This document shows positions 7,078-13,582 of a DNA stretch of 19,205 bases, one piece after another. Position 1 is the first letter of the stretch, and the number at the start of each line of letters is the position of its first letter. Made by a program: the position numbers and the translations under genes. Origin of the DNA: Chloroflexi bacterium RBG_16_56_11 (lineage in GTDB: Bacteria; Chloroflexota; Dehalococcoidia; Dehalococcoidales; RBG-16-60-22). The notes below the pieces were generated by a model, which saw only the letters and a list, made by a program, of their open reading frames with translations, did no database searches and was not told the origin of the DNA. The stretch is taken from the NCBI GenBank assembly GCA_001796865.1, contig MGNQ01000053.1, forward strand, positions 103,939 through 123,143, read 5' to 3'.

Positions 7078-7488
7078 ATGAAAAGGTACGAGCTGATCGA
7101 GCATACGGCGGACATCGGCCTGGTGGCCTACGGTGGGACCCTGGCCGAGGCCTTCGCCAACGCCGCCTACGGGATGTTCTCCATTATCGCCGAGCTGGAC
7201 GACGTCAGGGAGGTCGAATCGAGGCGTGTCGAGGTAAACGAAGAGGACATCGAGGGGGTCCTTTTCGAATGGCTGAACAGCCTGCTTTATTACCTTGACG
7301 TAGAAACTCTGCTTTTCAAGAGGTTCGATATAACCGGGCTTGACGACCATCACCTGGTTTCAGTCTGCTACGGAGAGAAATACGACCCCTCCCGCCACCA
7401 TCTAAAGACCGGGGTGAAATCGGCCACGTATCACCAGCTCGAGGTGGACCGGCAGCAGAACAAGGTGCGGATAATCTTCGATATTTAA
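7078..7488 (+). CDS. Archease (RtcB activator)
   Basis: Archease speeds guanylylation and turnover of the RNA ligase RtcB and widens its NTP use. The N-terminus MKRYELIEHTADIGLVAYG is diagnostic, with metal-binding Asp12. The protein ends in KVRIIFDI, whose conserved Asp is also part of the metal site. At 136 aa the length is typical. The start is fixed by the family N-terminus. No Shine-Dalgarno is visible; the ATG directly follows a TGCGTA-rich repeat. rtcB lies 200 bp downstream on the same strand, separated only by an inverted-repeat element, so the pair forms an RNA-ligation module. Confidence 0.95.
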   Translation: MKRYELIEHTADIGLVAYGGTLAEAFANAAYGMFSIIAELDDVREVESRRVEVNEEDIEGVLFEWLNSLLYYLDVETLLFKRFDITGLDDHHLVSVCYGEKYDPSRHHLKTGVKSATYHQLEVDRQQNKVRIIFDI

Positions 7489-7497
7489 TTTTATTCT

Positions 7498-7668
7498 GTC
7501 ATTGCGAGGGAGCGTTAGCGACCGTGGCAATTCGCTCTGTTGTCATTCCAGCGTAGGCTGGAATCCAGGGGGACGGGATGATGGATTCTGGACTTCGCCA
7601 GAATGACAGGAAAAGAGGATAACGGATTGCTTCGCCTCCCGACTCTGTCGGGATGGTCTCGCAATGAC
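7498..7668. repeat. Nested inverted-repeat (MITE/REP-like) element
   Basis: An outer perfect 11-bp inverted repeat is GTCATTGCGAG (7498-7508) and CTCGCAATGAC (7658-7668). Inside it sits a second element bounded by GTCATTC (7542-7548) and GAATGAC (7601-7607). The inner element contains hairpins CCAGC-GCTGG and TTCTGG-CCAGAA. The outer right arm contains CCCGAC-TCT-GTCGGG (7638-7652). Similar TCATTGCGAG...CTCGCAATGA repeats are, from memory, dispersed in many bacterial genomes. No transposase ORF is present, so any movement would be in trans. It fills the archease-rtcB gap and ends just before the rtcB ribosome site. Confidence 0.85.
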
Positions 7669-7688
7669 GATTCAAAGGAGGTGCGGCG

Positions 7689-9146
7689 ATGCCGAAGTGG
7701 ACAGGCAAACTGGAAAAAATGGATGATTACCGCTGGCTCATCCCGAAGAGCTATAAAACAGGCATGCGCGTGCCCGGCCTGATATACGCCGACAGGGGCA
7801 TGCTCGAGCAAATCATCGGTGACCAGGCCCCGGAGCAGGTGGCCAACGTGGCCTTTTTGCCGGGCATCGTCGGCTACTCGCTGGCCATGCCGGATATCCA
7901 CTGGGGCTACGGGTTCGCTATCGGCGGGGTGGCGGCGATGCGGGTCAGCGACGGCGTGGTCTCGCCGGGGGGCGTCGGCTTCGATATTAACTGCGGCGTG
8001 CGGGTCATGCGCACCAACCTGGACGAAGGGGAAGTCAGGCCCCGGATTAGAGAGCTGACCGATGCCCTTTTCAACGGCGTCCCTTCCGGACTGGGCTCGA
8101 AAGGGAGGATACGGCTGCGTTCCGGAGAAATCGACGACGTCTTGGTCAAAGGCTCCCGCTGGGCGGTGCAGCAGGGGTATGGGCGCAAAGAAGACCTGGA
8201 GACGACCGAGGAGGGGGGCGAGATGGCCGGCACCGACCCCGACCGCGTCAGCGACCGGGCTAAGGAGCGGGGAGTCCCGCAACTCGGGACGCTGGGCTCA
8301 GGCAACCATTTCCTCGAGGTGGCGGTGGTCGACGAGATATACGAGGCGAAGGTCGCCGCGGCCATGGGTATAGACCATCTCGGCCAGGTAATGCTCTACA
8401 TCCACTGCGGGTCGCGCGGGCTGGGTCACCAGGTGGCTGACGACTATATCCGGGAGATGGTACGGGCGATGCAGAAATATAATATCGACGTGCCGGACCG
8501 GCAGCTTGCCTGCGCCCCGGTGGGCTCGCCGGAAGGACAGGCCTACCTCGCCGCCATGCGCTGCGCCGCCAACTACGCCTGGGCCAACCGCCAGTGCATC
8601 ACCCACTGGGTGCGCGAGGCCTTCTGCGACGTGCTCCAGAAATGCCAGGAGGACGCCGGACTGGAGCTTATCTATGACGTCGCCCACAATATCGCCAAGA
8701 TAGAGGAACACGAGGTCGATGGTAAAAAGGTAAGGGTGTGCGTGCACCGCAAAGGGGCGACGCGCGCCTTTCCCGCGGGGCACCCGGAGGTACCGGCGAA
8801 GTACGCCAAAGTAGGACAGCCGATACTGATACCCGGGGACATGGGCCGTTTTTCTTACATATTAGTCGGAACGGAGCGGGCCATGAAAGAGACCTTCGGC
8901 TCCACCTGCCACGGGGCCGGCCGGGCGCAGAGCCGGACGGCGGCCAAGAAGCAGCTCAGCGGCCGGGATGTTCTGGCGGCGCTGGAAGCCCGCGGCATCA
9001 CGGTACGGGCGGGCAGTCTCTCCGGCCTGGCCGAGGAGGCGTCCGAAGCGTACAAAGATGTCAACGCCGTGGTGAATGTTGCCCACAACGCCGGTATATC
9101 GAAAAAAGTGGCCCGGACGAGGCCGATAGCGGTGGTGAAAGGGTAA
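7689..9146 (+). CDS. rtcB: RNA-splicing/repair ligase RtcB
   Basis: GTP- and Mn-dependent ligase joining 2',3'-cyclic phosphate (or 3'-phosphate) and 5'-OH RNA ends. All known active-site positions can be read: GFDINCGVR with Asp99 and Cys102, GNHFLEV with His207, HCGSRGLGHQ with His239, YDVAHNIAKIEEH with His333, and STCHGAGRAQSR with His408, the guanylylated histidine. At 485 aa the length is normal. AAAGGAGGTG (7674-7683) is a near-perfect ribosome site before ATG 7689. Archease upstream is its known partner. No rtcA or rtcR is nearby. The role in bacteria is probably repair of tRNA or rRNA after cleavage. Confidence 0.97.
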   Translation: MPKWTGKLEKMDDYRWLIPKSYKTGMRVPGLIYADRGMLEQIIGDQAPEQVANVAFLPGIVGYSLAMPDIHWGYGFAIGGVAAMRVSDGVVSPGGVGFDINCGVRVMRTNLDEGEVRPRIRELTDALFNGVPSGLGSKGRIRLRSGEIDDVLVKGSRWAVQQGYGRKEDLETTEEGGEMAGTDPDRVSDRAKERGVPQLGTLGSGNHFLEVAVVDEIYEAKVAAAMGIDHLGQVMLYIHCGSRGLGHQVADDYIREMVRAMQKYNIDVPDRQLACAPVGSPEGQAYLAAMRCAANYAWANRQCITHWVREAFCDVLQKCQEDAGLELIYDVAHNIAKIEEHEVDGKKVRVCVHRKGATRAFPAGHPEVPAKYAKVGQPILIPGDMGRFSYILVGTERAMKETFGSTCHGAGRAQSRTAAKKQLSGRDVLAALEARGITVRAGSLSGLAEEASEAYKDVNAVVNVAHNAGISKKVARTRPIAVVKG

Positions 9147-9182
9147 ACCGGAGCTATCGTACTCCCTTGGCGATATGAGTAG

Positions 9183-9197
9183 TTGCGCATTTGCGCA
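9183..9197. repeat. GCGCATTTGCGCA repeat, copy B
   Basis: TTGCGCATTTGCGCA lies in the 107-bp gap between the convergent rtcB and cupin genes. It is identical over 13 bp to copy C (9719-9731) and to the reverse complement of copy A (6939-6951). No terminator with a T-run was found in this gap. Confidence 0.6.
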
Positions 9198-9253
9198 CCA
9201 GCCTGTGCTTTAGATAATCGCTGCTCATGATGTCTCCGGGCGAGTTCTGCTGG

Positions 9254-9661
9254 CTACGATGCCGGCGATTTGTAATATTTCGGAGCGAGCGTGCAGTGCA
9301 CGAACAGGATAGGCTTATCGACTATTTTGAATTCGAGCGGGCAGTGGACCATCCCCCTGGGGATGTAGACACTGGTGGGGGCGGTGATGGTATGTATCTC
9401 CTGTTCCTGCCCCAGTCCGATTTCGATGTAGGCCCCCAGCTCTCCCATGTTGTCGGGGTCGAATGAAAGAAAATATAAGTACATGTCGAAGACGTGGGAA
9501 TGGGCGGCTTCCTCCATCAGCACCGGCTTGGTGATACGCAGGAACATGATGGTGAAATCGGATTTATAGTCCTTTTCCCCGGTGTAAATCAGTTCGGGTC
9601 CAAATCCTCCACTCGCTAACGGATACGTAAGCACGTATTTATCGTATTTTGCGGGAACCAT
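9254..9661 (-). CDS. Cupin-fold protein of unknown function
   Basis: A 135-aa protein with cupin-like features. AAHSHVFDMYLYF (52-64) gives a His-x-His pair as in cupin motif 1. YIPRGMVHCPLEF (99-111) resembles motif 2, with its histidine. These could hold a metal ion. No signal peptide or membrane segment is seen, so it is cytoplasmic. I use ATG 9661, preceded by GGGAGG at 6 nt spacing. A longer frame starting at 9724 crosses the ribosome site and a repeat and looks spurious. It lies 71 bp behind the ArsA-like ATPase on the same strand and is probably in its operon. The substrate is unknown. Confidence 0.75.
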   Translation of the reverse strand: MVPAKYDKYVLTYPLASGGFGPELIYTGEKDYKSDFTIMFLRITKPVLMEEAAHSHVFDMYLYFLSFDPDNMGELGAYIEIGLGQEQEIHTITAPTSVYIPRGMVHCPLEFKIVDKPILFVHCTLAPKYYKSPAS

Positions 9662-9717
9662 CGCATACCTCCCTTCATGACACTGGCCTGGCATAATCAC
9701 AGGCGCAGCTGAGCACC

Positions 9718-9740
9718 TGCGCATTTGCGCAATTACGCGA
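9718..9740. repeat. GCGCATTTGCGCA repeat, copy C, overlapping the ATPase stop codon
   Basis: TGCGCATTTGCGCAATTACG and the next three bases span the end of the ArsA-like gene; its TAA (9733-9735, minus strand) lies inside the repeat. It separates the ATPase from the cupin gene and could act as an intra-operon RNA structure. Confidence 0.6.
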
Positions 9741-10608
9741 ACAGGTAGTTCTCTACGGCCCTTAAGCGCTCCGGCCCTTTAACCTCCTGAGGAAACATGG
9801 GCAGCTCCACGATTTCGAGATGTGAGTAGGCGGCGCGAATGTGCTCGAGGTAAGGTGCCTGCTGGCGGGCCCTCGTCCGGAGAAACTGGGAGTCGGTTTC
9901 CCTGACCACGTTATTGATGATAATCCTTCTGACGGCGAGCCCGTATTTGTCCAGTTCCCGGAAGGTCCCCTTGAGCTGGGCCACGGACAGAGCCTCGGGG
10001 ACAGTGACCAGGGAAAAATCGACGCCGTCGCGGAGGAAAGCCATGTCCTCGGCGGATATGCGCTCCCATCGCCTGAGGATGTCCAGCACCGGCTCGCGGG
10101 TGTACCGGCCTACTTTCAGCCTGGAGTAGATACGGGGGGCCATCTTGAGGTGCTCGCCGAGCATGGCGGGGGTCTCCAGCAGGCCCAGCGTCTGGCCCAG
10201 CGGGGCGGTGTCCCAGACGATATTTTCATAACCGTTTTCCCGGCTCAGCTCGCGGATGTAGTCGACCATGAACTCTTCTCCCAGGCCGGGCAGGATAGAG
10301 GTCATGAACTCGACGAAGCTGTCATAATCGATATCCACGAAGGAGGAGAAGACCTCGTAGACTTCCCGGCCGAATTTCCGGTCCCACATCTCCCTGATTT
10401 CCGCTCCGCCGATTTCCGTGATGCAGAGTCGCGGGGGCAGGGCCGCGGGCCTTTCGCCGTCAATTTCAAAGATATGTGACAGGGAGGGCGTGGCGTCGGT
10501 GGAGATGGCCAGGGTGCGGCCGCCGGCGGCGTAATGCAGGGCCGTGGCGGCGGAACAGGTGGTCTTGCCGACGCCTCCCTTGCCGGTGAACATCATGACC
10601 CTGGTCAC
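9733..10608 (-). CDS. ArsA/GET3-family P-loop ATPase
   Basis: Soluble ATPase of the SIMIBI class. The deviant Walker A GKGGVGKTT (9-17) has the signature lysine. ISTDATPSLSHIF (35-47) stands where ArsA/GET3 proteins have S-D-P-A-H-S-L, so the Asp is kept and Pro-Ala-His is changed. WDTAPLGQTLGLLE (132-145) keeps DTAP, but the usual His of TGHT is Gln. LVTVPEALSVAQ and IIINNVV are typical later motifs. At 291 aa it is a single-copy homodimer-type protein. No CxC or arsenite cysteines and no ars genes are nearby, so arsenic export is not supported. The GTG at 10608 is tentative; Met codons at 10596 and 10593 are alternatives. Confidence 0.85.
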   Translation of the reverse strand: MTRVMMFTGKGGVGKTTCSAATALHYAAGGRTLAISTDATPSLSHIFEIDGERPAALPPRLCITEIGGAEIREMWDRKFGREVYEVFSSFVDIDYDSFVEFMTSILPGLGEEFMVDYIRELSRENGYENIVWDTAPLGQTLGLLETPAMLGEHLKMAPRIYSRLKVGRYTREPVLDILRRWERISAEDMAFLRDGVDFSLVTVPEALSVAQLKGTFRELDKYGLAVRRIIINNVVRETDSQFLRTRARQQAPYLEHIRAAYSHLEIVELPMFPQEVKGPERLRAVENYLFA

Positions 10609-10677
10609 ATACTCTATTGAACAACAATTTCATACGCGAGCGCAAGGCGGCTTTAGCCCGCTTCCGGCGGTTATGCT

Positions 10678-11454
10678 ATGATAAGTCCTGTGCTCCGGCT
10701 GATTGACACCCATGCCCATCTCGACGAGATGGAAAACCTTGAAGCGGTCCTGGCGGAGGCAAAAAAGGCCGGGGTTAGTGCGATAGTGGCGGTCGGCTCG
10801 GACATGGCCTCGAACAAGAAGACTCTGGATATAGCCGCCCTTTATGAAAACTTCGTCTACCCGGCGCTGGGTTGGCACCCGTGGAATATCAAAGAAGCAG
10901 ATATCAGCACGAATCTTGAATTTATTGAATCCCACATAGATGAAGCGGCGGCGGTAGGGGAGGTGGGGCTGGACTACCACAAGCGGGTCAGGGCAGTAGC
11001 GGATAAAGACCTGCAAAAGCGGGTGCTCAAGGAAATCCTGGGTATTGCCAGAAAGCACGATAAGCTGGCGTTAATACACTCGCGGTACGCCTGGCGGGAC
11101 GCTTTTGAATTAGTCAAAGAGTCGGGGGTGGAGAAGGCGGTGTTCCACTGGTATACCGGGACGTCTGGCGTGCTGCGGGACGTTATCGCTCGGGGCTACT
11201 ACATCTCAGTAACGCCCGCCGTGGCGTATCATGAGGAGCACCGGCGGGCGGTGAAAGAGACGCCGTTAGAGAGGCTGCTCCTGGAGACGGACTGCCCGGT
11301 CATCTACGCCCGGGGGAGAGAAAACGAGTTTACATCAAGTCCGGCGGACGTTCAGAGGTCTCTGCGAGGGGCGGCGGCCTTGAAGGGCATGGGTGAGGCG
11401 GAAATGGCTGAGGCGACGACGGAGAACGCGAGGAAGCTATTTGGCATGATATAG
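10678..11454 (+). CDS. tatD: TatD-family metal-dependent hydrolase / DNase
   Basis: TIM-barrel metallohydrolase of the amidohydrolase superfamily; characterised members are 3'-5' exonucleases or DNases. LIDTHAHLD (8-16) gives the first metal ligands His12 and His14. GWHPWN, GEVGLDYH, ALIHSRYAWRD, VFHWYTGT and LLETDCPVIY follow in family order. At 258 aa it has the usual length. The start at ATG 10678 lacks a good ribosome site; GTG 10690 would also fit the family N-terminus. It is divergent from the ATPase across 69 bp and converges with the MATE gene, whose end is only 8 bp away. Exact substrate is not decidable. Confidence 0.9.
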   Translation: MISPVLRLIDTHAHLDEMENLEAVLAEAKKAGVSAIVAVGSDMASNKKTLDIAALYENFVYPALGWHPWNIKEADISTNLEFIESHIDEAAAVGEVGLDYHKRVRAVADKDLQKRVLKEILGIARKHDKLALIHSRYAWRDAFELVKESGVEKAVFHWYTGTSGVLRDVIARGYYISVTPAVAYHEEHRRAVKETPLERLLLETDCPVIYARGRENEFTSSPADVQRSLRGAAALKGMGEAEMAEATTENARKLFGMI

Positions 11455-11462
11455 GGATTGCA

Positions 11463-12818
11463 TCAGGTTTTCATCTCCTGCTGGTGGATACGGTATTCCC
11501 GCCAGATGAAAGCCAGTGAAATAGTTATGCCCACAATATCTGAAGCGGGGGAGCTCAACCATACCCCAGTCAGCCCCCACAGATAGCGGAAGAGGAAAAG
11601 CAGCGGGACGAACACGATAAACTGCCGTATCAACGACAGGACCAGGGCGGTTTTGCCTTTTGATAAGCCCTGGAACGCTGTGATAATCATCATGCTTGGC
11701 CCGATAAGCACTATCGTGGACAGCATGATACGCATCGCCGGCACGCCGACCGCTAACAACTCCGGGTCTTTGGTGAAGATTCTGATGACTTGTGGTGTAA
11801 AAACCTCTCCGGCGGCGGTCAGTACCGCGAGAAGAGCTATAATCCCCAGAGAGGCCTTTTTTACCGCCTCCCAGAGTCGTTTGAAGTTGCGGGCGCCGAA
11901 ACAGAAGCCGATAACGGGCAGCAGGCCGTGCGAAACACCCATCACCGGCATAAAGGCGAAATCAGAAATCCGTATCACGATGCCCACCGCGGCGATGGCG
12001 ACTGAGCCGAATGATGATACAACTATGTTAAACAGTATGAAAACCAGGCTTTCGGTGATTTGAAGAATCGAGGATGGCGCGCCGACACGGTAGATGTCGC
12101 CCAGGATGGATAAATCCGGCCGGAGGTGGACGACTTTAATCCGGTAGGCGGTTTTATGGGCGAAGAAAAAATACAGGCCCAGCAAAGTGGCAAATGCCTG
12201 GGCGATAACCGTCGCCCAGGCGGCGCCCCGCACCCCCATTACCGGGAAAGGCCCGATGCCGAGAATCATCAGCGGGTCGAGGATGATGTTGATAACGGTG
12301 CCTAAAATCATGACAACCATCGGTTTAACGGCGTCGCCGGAGCCGCGGATAAGGCTGCTGATGACCATTGCGAGTATCATCAGGGGAGCGCCGTAAGAGG
12401 TAATGACGAAGTACTGCCTGCTGTATTCCATGATGTCCGGCGTGGCGCCGATGAGGGGAAGAATGCTATCCGCGAAAAGCACCGCTACAATCATAAAGAG
12501 AAAACCCCAGAAGGCGCTAATAAAGAATATCTGACCGGCGATGTGATTGGTGCCCTCGATGTTGCGCTCACCGAACCGGCGCGAGACCAGGGCGCTGATG
12601 CCGATGCCGGTGCCACCACCGACAGCGTAAAACAATATCTGGTAGGGAAAGATAATCGTCAGCGCGGCGATGGCCTCGTGACCGAGCCTGCCGACCCAGA
12701 TGGTGTCGACGACATTATAAAGAGTTGTCGTTATCGCCGAGGCTATGCCGGGCAGACTTAAAGCGACCAGCAGTCTGCTCAGTGGCGCGTAGCCCAGACG
12801 CTCGGTATATTTCTGCAT
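11463..12818 (-). CDS. MATE-family multidrug/cation antiporter
   Basis: Integral membrane exporter driven by Na+ or H+. The N-terminus has LSLPGIASAITTTLYNVVDTIWVGRLG, the standard MATE TM1-loop. About twelve hydrophobic segments are seen in two homologous halves; the second begins near VGAPSSILQITESLVFILFNIVVSSFGSVAIAAVGI. At 451 aa it has the family length. The MATE family is certain, the subfamily (NorM or DinF-like) is not. Start ATG 12818 has only AAAGGG, about 12 nt upstream. A long leader follows the promoter at 12917-12945. Substrate is unknown. Confidence 0.93.
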   Translation of the reverse strand: MQKYTERLGYAPLSRLLVALSLPGIASAITTTLYNVVDTIWVGRLGHEAIAALTIIFPYQILFYAVGGGTGIGISALVSRRFGERNIEGTNHIAGQIFFISAFWGFLFMIVAVLFADSILPLIGATPDIMEYSRQYFVITSYGAPLMILAMVISSLIRGSGDAVKPMVVMILGTVINIILDPLMILGIGPFPVMGVRGAAWATVIAQAFATLLGLYFFFAHKTAYRIKVVHLRPDLSILGDIYRVGAPSSILQITESLVFILFNIVVSSFGSVAIAAVGIVIRISDFAFMPVMGVSHGLLPVIGFCFGARNFKRLWEAVKKASLGIIALLAVLTAAGEVFTPQVIRIFTKDPELLAVGVPAMRIMLSTIVLIGPSMMIITAFQGLSKGKTALVLSLIRQFIVFVPLLFLFRYLWGLTGVWLSSPASDIVGITISLAFIWREYRIHQQEMKT

Positions 12819-12916
12819 TCTATGATGTACCCTTTCGGGATGTGCGCGTTTACGTTGAGTACACGGCGCCGGAAAACAGAGGATTAATTCTCATGGCGGA
12901 ATTATAAAAAAGATAT

Positions 12917-12945
12917 ATCATAACATATCGGAATATAGGCGACAA
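12917..12945 (-). promoter_or_regulatory. MATE gene promoter
   Basis: Reading leftward: TTGTCG (12945-12940), a 17-bp spacer, then TATGAT (12922-12917) preceded by TGT, an extended -10. The start point near 12910 leaves a leader of about 90 nt. A further TATAAT reads leftward at 12906-12901. The sequence GATAT-N8-ATATC (12912-12929) overlaps the -10 and could bind a repressor. Confidence 0.55.
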
Positions 12946-13020
12946 TACAGGCAATCACGGCGCATATGTGGAATGAAAACGTCTTGGTATGGTAGTATAA
13001 TTACGGAAAAAAGTTCCGGA

Positions 13021-13236
13021 CTATTCCTTCCTTTCCATGTCCCTGTCTCCCCACGGCGTGCAGCAGCCGAACCAGCGCCAGGACCGGCGCCGGTTTATCC
13101 TGCCGAACAGGAAGGACAGCCCTAAAATTATCAGGATGGCCGGCCAGGTATAGCTCCAGATAGAGCCCGAGAGTACATCCAGCTTCACCAGAAGGGCGAT
13201 AATACCGACGGCTATCAACATTAATGCGAATACCAT
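13021..13236 (-). CDS. Small two-helix membrane protein (LiaI/LiaF-like transmembrane region)
   Basis: 71-aa protein with two hydrophobic helices. The first is MVFALMLIAVGIIALLVKL; the second is YTWPAILIILGLSFLFG. A positively charged tail, RINRRRSWRW, follows. The W-P-A-x-x-I-x-x-G pattern is the common LiaI-LiaF/DUF5668 signature found in small envelope-stress-related membrane proteins. GGGAGG with 6 nt spacing fixes ATG 13236. A longer overlapping frame in another phase (13001-13249) has no such features. It lies 40 bp behind the small coiled protein and may share its transcript. Function is unknown. Confidence 0.75.
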   Translation of the reverse strand: MVFALMLIAVGIIALLVKLDVLSGSIWSYTWPAILIILGLSFLFGRINRRRSWRWFGCCTPWGDRDMERKE

Positions 13237-13276
13237 ATTTTCCTCCCATATTACCGACGGGTAACCGGTAGCGACC

Positions 13277-13462
13277 TTATTTCTGCAAGATGCCGGCCGC
13301 GTCGCTGATATTGATTTCCAGCATTTTCACGTTGGCCAGGATACGGTCGGCGTTCTTATCGACAGCCGGAATACCGCCGGAGACCTCTTTTAGCGCCTCG
13401 GCGTTGCGGCGCAGGGCCCGGATTTTCGCTACCATTCCTTGGACATCATATTCCTGTGTCAT
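13277..13462 (-). CDS. Small soluble helical protein, unknown function
   Basis: I do not recognise this family. The 61-aa product (MTQEYDVQGMVAKIRALRRN...) is largely helical with regular hydrophobic spacing (MVAKIRALRRNAEAL; ADRILANVKMLEINISDAAGIL) and no membrane segment or cysteine. ATG 13462 is chosen because GAGGAG lies 6 nt upstream. An in-frame ATG at 13480 would add six residues (MSEEKT) and would use the GGGAGAGG of the adjacent repeat as ribosome site. It is downstream of the CoA ligase across a repeat and upstream of the LiaI-like membrane protein, all leftward. Confidence 0.6.
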   Translation of the reverse strand: MTQEYDVQGMVAKIRALRRNAEALKEVSGGIPAVDKNADRILANVKMLEINISDAAGILQK

Positions 13463-13481
13463 TGTTTTCTCCTCGCTCATT

Positions 13482-13570
13482 CCTCTCCCTCGATGGGAGA
13501 GGTGAGGTGAGGGTGAAGTCTCGTGCTTTCTCGATGCCCCCTCACCTTAGTCCTCTCCCGTGGGGGGAGA
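13482..13570. repeat. GGGAGAGG/CCTCTCCC inverted-repeat element
   Basis: Three stems can be read. CCTCTCCC-TCGAT-GGGAGAGG (13482-13502) is an 8-bp hairpin. AGGTGAGGG (13505-13513) pairs with CCCTCACCT (13539-13547). TCTCCC-GTGGG-GGGAGA (13554-13570) is a third hairpin. Such CTCTCCC/TCACCCTCAC repeats occur, from memory, as dispersed elements in several bacteria. The element fills the gap between the CoA ligase stop and the small helical protein and could fold as an mRNA terminator-like or processing structure, although no T-run follows. Confidence 0.7.
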
Positions 13571-13582
13571 AGATAAAATATT

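Noticed and set aside
9841..10479. Long rightward open frame opposite the ArsA-like ATPase
   Set aside because: The minus-strand frame has all P-loop ATPase motifs; the plus frame has none and no ribosome site.
10645..10670. GC-rich hairpin-like sequence before tatD
   Set aside because: Only a 4-bp perfect stem with a bulge; no T-run and no clear regulatory match.
12973..13001. Rightward promoter ATGAAA-17-TATAAT
   Set aside because: Spacing is right, but no rightward gene follows for more than 2 kb, so it is likely chance in AT-rich DNA.
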